Shown here piece after piece: positions 4,726 to 6,079 of a stretch of DNA of 6,079 nt. The notes beneath the pieces are model-generated. The model was not told the origin of the DNA. It saw only the letters and a list, made by a program, of their open reading frames with translations, and ran no database searches. Source of the DNA: Candidatus Zixiibacteriota bacterium (GTDB taxonomy: Bacteria; Zixibacteria; MSB-5A5; CAIYYT01); NCBI GenBank assembly GCA_026397575.1, contig JAPLUP010000155.1, forward strand, positions 1 through 6,079, read 5' to 3'. Within the stretch, counting starts at the first letter, position 1. Every line of letters begins with the position of its first letter. The position numbers and the translations under genes were made by a program.

Positions 4726-6079
4726 TTGGCAAAAAATCTGGTCATAGTTGAGTCACCGACCAAATCGAAGACTCTGGCAAAATTCCTTGGAAAGGACTAT
4801 ACGATCAAGGCGACGGTCGGTCATGTAATTGACCTGCCGAAATCGAAGCTCGGTATTGATATCGAGAACGGTTTTCAGCCCGATTATGTGGTCATCAAGG
4901 GCAAAGCGACCATTCTGAAAGAGCTCAAGGATGCTGCCAAGAAAGCCAAGACCGTTTATCTGGCGCCCGACCCTGACCGTGAGGGGGAAGCGATTGCCTA
5001 CCATGTTGCCGGCAAGCTAAGCGGCTGTGGCGCAGTGATTCGACGGGCGACGTTTAACGAGATCACCAAGAAAGCTGTATTAGCCGGCATTGCCGGTGCT
5101 CGCGACATTGACCAGAACCTGGTGGAAGCGCAGCAGGCGCGCCGCATTCTCGATCGCATCGTCGGCTACAAGGTTAGTCCGGTGCTCTGGCGTACAGTCT
5201 ACCGTGGTCTATCGGCGGGGCGCGTTCAGTCAGTAGCGTTGCGGATAATCTGCGAACGTGAGGCTGAAATCGATGCCTTTACCTCGGAGGAGTACTGGAA
5301 ATTCGTCGGCCTATTCGAAGCGTCCAGCAAAGACCTATTCCAAGCGCGGTTGTTCAAGATCGATGGCCAAGATTTTAAGGTTGCAAATGAAGTCAATGCC
5401 GAAACGCTAAAGGCCGAATTGCTCGGACAGAAGTACAGCGTCTCCGACGTGAAGACGGAAAGACGGACGCGGCGACCGCTGCCACCTTATATCACATCAA
5501 CTCTCCAGCAGGACGCGTCAATTCGGCTGGGGTTCTCTTCGTCGAAGACAATGCAGGTTGCACAATCCTTGTATGAGGGTATCGAGATTTCCTCGGAAGG
5601 GCAGGTCGGCCTGATCACCTATATGCGTACCGACTCAGTGCGTATTGCGTCTGAAGCGGCGGCGGCAGCAAAGAGCTATATTGAGAACATCTACGGGAAG
5701 GAATACTATCCTGATCCTCCCAACTTCTACAAGACCAAGAAGGCAGCCCAAGATGCGCATGAAGCAGTCCGTCCGACTTATCTGGAATACCCGCCAGAGA
5801 AGATCAAAAAGTCGCTGACGCGCGACCAGTTCCGGTTGTACGAATTGATCTGGAACCGTTTTCTGGCTTCGCAAATGGCGCCGGCGGCGTTCGACCAATT
5901 GACGATTGACATTACCGGCGGCAGGTATCAATTCCGCGCCACGAGCCAGAAGGTAGTGTTTGAAGGCTTCCTTGCGGTATACACTTGGACACCGGATGAA
6001 AATGGTAATGGAAACGGCGATGTCGCCACCTTACCGAAGCTGTCAGCGGGTGACAAGCTGGCTTTGACCGAAGTTAATC
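4726..6079 (+). CDS. topA: DNA topoisomerase I, type IA (3' end outside window)
   Basis: TopA relaxes negative supercoils by cutting one strand through a 5'-phosphotyrosine link, balancing gyrase. The first 451 residues are visible and the frame is open at the right edge. The TOPRIM domain opens with VIVESPTKSKTL at 6-17 (Glu9) and holds the metal-binding DPDREGE at 82-88. Next come QQARRILDRIVGYKVSPVLW at 136-155 and LSAGRVQSVALRII at 162-175. SSSKTMQVAQ lies at 271-280. The active-site region GLITYMRTDS at 295-304 gives catalytic Tyr299 and Arg301. HEAVRPT at 345-351 is the conserved His-Glu motif. All catalytic residues expected in this part are present. A short Asn/Gly-rich stretch at about 425-431 looks like a loop insertion. 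Zinc-ribbon or other C-terminal domains would lie beyond the window. The TTG start lies 5 bp after rpoZ, so it is the last visible gene of the operon. Confidence 0.97.
   Translation, partial: MAKNLVIVESPTKSKTLAKFLGKDYTIKATVGHVIDLPKSKLGIDIENGFQPDYVVIKGKATILKELKDAAKKAKTVYLAPDPDREGEAIAYHVAGKLSGCGAVIRRATFNEITKKAVLAGIAGARDIDQNLVEAQQARRILDRIVGYKVSPVLWRTVYRGLSAGRVQSVALRIICEREAEIDAFTSEEYWKFVGLFEASSKDLFQARLFKIDGQDFKVANEVNAETLKAELLGQKYSVSDVKTERRTRRPLPPYITSTLQQDASIRLGFSSSKTMQVAQSLYEGIEISSEGQVGLITYMRTDSVRIASEAAAAAKSYIENIYGKEYYPDPPNFYKTKKAAQDAHEAVRPTYLEYPPEKIKKSLTRDQFRLYELIWNRFLASQMAPAAFDQLTIDITGGRYQFRATSQKVVFEGFLAVYTWTPDENGNGNGDVATLPKLSAGDKLALTEVN

Overview
The window is an ordinary, gene-dense bacterial chromosome segment. 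It holds eight genes that are complete or nearly so, and one short intergenic region of about 114 bp. No mobile elements, CRISPR arrays, RNA genes or clear rho-independent terminators were found. Every gene except one small membrane protein belongs to a recognisable housekeeping family in nucleic-acid or translation-quality metabolism. The organism cannot be named from the sequence. The short NFACT/RqcH protein, its small neighbour resembling the DUF4296 group, and the balanced to slightly GC-rich composition are compatible with a Bacteroidota-related (FCB group) lineage, possibly an uncultured one. This is a low-confidence inference.

Left block, plus strand (1-970): rnhB (RNase HII) overlaps yraN (UPF0102 nuclease-fold protein) by 11 bp. 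Both probably start with TTG. rnhB stays open to the left edge, so its start may lie further upstream. The pair looks like the tail of a trmD-rplS-rnhB-yraN type cluster whose first part is outside the window.

Middle block, minus strand (960-2838): an RqcH/NFACT-family gene (rescue of stalled 50S subunits) is followed 25 bp downstream by a 110-residue single-pass membrane protein of unknown function. The stop of that small gene overlaps the end of yraN tail to tail by 11 bp, so the two transcription units converge with no spacer.

The intergenic region (2839-2952) separates rqcH from the rightward block. It carries a perfect 8-bp inverted repeat whose two arms each contain a TTGACA hexamer facing outward, a plausible back-to-back promoter arrangement.

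Right block, plus strand (2953-6079): yicC, gmk, rpoZ and topA are tightly packed (4-bp overlap, 11-bp gap, 5-bp gap) and look like one operon. topA starts with TTG and runs off the right edge after 451 codons, before its C-terminal region. The unit combines an RNase-like protein, GMP phosphorylation, the RNA polymerase omega subunit and relaxation of supercoils. The neighbourhood rqcH / yicC-gmk-rpoZ recalls B. subtilis yloA...yloC-gmk-rpoZ, so the linkage looks old.

I found no convincing new system. The points most worth a second look are the Asp-to-Asn change in the tRNA-binding Asp-Arg motif of RqcH, the small membrane protein paired with it, and the symmetric divergent promoter.
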